From an uncultured Lachnospiraceae bacterium (GTDB lineage: Bacteria; Bacillota; Clostridia; Lachnospirales; Lachnospiraceae), in assembly GCA_910586405.1 (NCBI GenBank), contig CAJUII010000134.1, positions 1-7,266 of the forward strand: a stretch of DNA of 7,266 bases. The letters run 5' to 3'. Below are positions 6,439 to 7,266 of the stretch, piece after piece. The notes under the pieces are model-generated. The model searched no databases, was not told the DNA's origin, and saw only the letters and a program-made list of their open reading frames with translations. A program made the position numbers and the translations under genes. Position 1 is the stretch's first letter; the number at the start of each line of letters is the position of its first letter.

Positions 6439-6561
6439 TCAATACAAAAATACTCTGTCAGAACTGCGCAAACTTGCGTCAGCCCTTGATAACGCTCCAA
6501 GGAGAATGACACCCTGCCTGTCACTTATGAATTTCTGTAGGTTTTCTGTCAAGTACTGCAT
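6439..6561 (-). CDS. 40-aa small protein, unknown
   Basis: An ATG at 6561 stands 5 bases after a full AAGGAGG (6573-6567) and opens 40 codons to a TGA, followed 33 bases later by a strong terminator. The protein begins MQYLTENLQKFISDRQG, a likely amphipathic helix, continues with a short hydrophobic VILLGAL and ends DRVFLY. It has no signal peptide, no clear membrane span and no cysteine. I do not recognise it. The ribosome binding site and terminator support real translation; the short length and lack of a recognisable family argue for caution, and it could be the stump of a longer gene. It would be cotranscribed with the secreted protein, whose stop lies 108 bases upstream. Confidence 0.45.
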   Translation of the reverse strand: MQYLTENLQKFISDRQGVILLGALSRADASLRSSDRVFLY

Positions 6562-6669
6562 GTTGTCCTCCTTATCGAGCTTGTTGTCAACAGTTACACG
6601 TCACAGTTTCGCTTTTGGCTTCCTGTTCCGTTTTTACAGAGTTCGTGCTCTCTGTCTGATCAAAATAAT
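6562..6669 (-). other. Spacer with small palindromes
   Basis: The 108 bases between the secreted-protein stop and the small ORF contain the odd palindrome TGTTGTCAACA (6582-6592) and a weak stem ACAGAG / CTCTGT without a T run on the minus strand. I see no promoter with two good boxes. The palindrome could be an operator, but nothing else supports that. Confidence 0.25.
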
Positions 6670-7155
6670 TTACCAGCAATGTCCATGATGTCCGCTTCTG
6701 TGATGTCTGCTTCCGTGGCAGCCGTAATAGTAATTGGAATCATATGTAACGGCTGGCGCAGTGTATGTCACTGTGGGTGCAGGCGCTGCATAGGTGACAG
6801 CCGCTGTACTCGGCACTGCTGCCGTGCCTGCGGCACCGTCCAATGTCTCTGCCGGAACTGGCTTTCCATGGTCATGACAGTGATCACAGATTCCATCCTC
6901 GTCAGCATCTACAAAAAAGTCGCAGATTCCATCCGTGTTTATATCTGTATAGCAGTGAAAATCACAAATATCATCGCCGTTCTCATCAACAAAATAATGG
7001 TTTCCACAGATTCCGTCACCATCTGTATCCATAAAGCATTCCCCAAGGCTGCATCCTCCGATATGACAGGTCTCGACCTCCTCTGCGGCATGAGCGGAAA
7101 GCGCCGGAGCAAACACTACTGCACAGGCAAGTCCCATAGCCAACAATTTCTTCAT
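6670..7155 (-). CDS. Secreted Asp/Cys-repeat protein with His-rich tail
   Basis: This 161-aa exported protein has a signal peptide of residues 1-23 (MKKLLAMGLACAVVFAPALS, then AHA) with likely type I cleavage before AEE. Residues 41-97 hold four repeats of about 13-16 residues, each aromatic-x-D-x-(D/N)-x-D-x-I-C: FMDTDGDGIC, FVDENGDDIC, YTDINTDGIC and FVDADEDGIC. These resemble calcium-binding Asp loops of the dockerin or thrombospondin-3 kind with an added Cys. An Ala/Pro/Thr-rich linker (104-138) leads to the tail GCHGSRHHRSGHHGHCW. A metal-binding role outside the cell is inferred from these residues. No LPXTG, lipobox or membrane anchor is present. The ATG at 7155 lies 9 bases after AGGAGG (7170-7165); the ATG at 7161 is only 3 bases from it, so I reject that one. 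A good promoter lies upstream. I do not recognise a named family. Confidence 0.85.
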   Translation of the reverse strand: MKKLLAMGLACAVVFAPALSAHAAEEVETCHIGGCSLGECFMDTDGDGICGNHYFVDENGDDICDFHCYTDINTDGICDFFVDADEDGICDHCHDHGKPVPAETLDGAAGTAAVPSTAAVTYAAPAPTVTYTAPAVTYDSNYYYGCHGSRHHRSGHHGHCW

Positions 7156-7199
7156 ATCCATATACCTCCTAAAATTTAGAAAATCCCCTGCTTTTCTCT

Positions 7200-7228
7200 A
7201 CCATAGCACATTTGATGGGCTTTTTCAA
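7200..7228 (-). promoter_or_regulatory. Promoter of the secreted-protein gene
   Basis: TTGAAA (-35, 7228-7223) and TATGGT (-10, 7205-7200) are 17 bases apart on the minus strand, and a TGC just before the -10 box gives an extended -10. Transcription would start near 7193, leaving a leader of about 38 bases that contains the AGGAGG site. Confidence 0.65.
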
Positions 7229-7266
7229 GCGATAACCGCAGTTTCTTACAGATTCTTTTTATGTAT

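Noticed and set aside
6881..7036. CRISPR-like or tandem DNA repeat in the secreted-protein gene
   Set aside because: The repeats exist at protein level but the DNA units are diverged, of uneven spacing and in frame; there are no spacers.
6679..7179. 166-codon plus-strand ORF opposite the secreted protein
   Set aside because: The minus strand has a signal peptide, repeats, AGGAGG and a promoter. The plus frame is a shadow of the Asp/Cys repeats.

Overview
This window looks like chromosomal DNA from a low-to-moderate GC Firmicute, most likely a clostridial gut anaerobe of the Lachnospiraceae type. That assignment is inferred from strong AGGAGG-type ribosome binding sites, the bacterial-type LeuRS, the cytidylate-kinase-like protein and the Asp/Cys repeat secreted protein; no marker gene fixes the species. 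Every gene I accept lies on the minus strand, so transcription runs from high to low coordinates.

In transcription order: (1) 7266-6377 holds a sigma-A-type promoter, a small secreted protein with Asp/Cys repeats and a His-rich tail, a 40-codon small ORF with a strong ribosome binding site, and a strong intrinsic terminator. (2) 6288-4445 holds rtcB (RNA 3'-phosphate/5'-OH ligase), then, behind its own likely promoter, a cytidylate-kinase-like protein. (3) 4335-3692 holds a decayed two-gene module: a 77-aa antitoxin-like protein followed by a zeta-type P-loop kinase that has lost its N-terminus, carries an in-frame TGA and seems to have an internal deletion. (4) 3642-3482 is a 145-bp miniature inverted-repeat element with imperfect 14-bp terminal inverted repeats, an exact 8-bp flanking duplication and two strong internal hairpins. 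(5) 3451-1 holds the leuS promoter and short leader, leuS (805 aa), and a 282-aa protein whose C-terminal two thirds match the LeuRS anticodon-binding domain but which lacks any catalytic domain. The window ends in an intrinsic terminator.

The most unusual part is the leuS pair. The downstream LeuRS-like protein starts just past the leuS stop, and its N-terminal third contains a Cys-rich stretch encoded by hairpin-rich DNA. That stretch includes a perfect 14-bp stem flanked by A/T runs that looks like a bidirectional terminator inside an open reading frame. It may be a palindromic element inserted in frame, or a terminator/attenuator controlling the LeuRS-like gene. The rest is ordinary housekeeping or accessory content. 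I found no CRISPR array, tRNA, rRNA or complete transposase.
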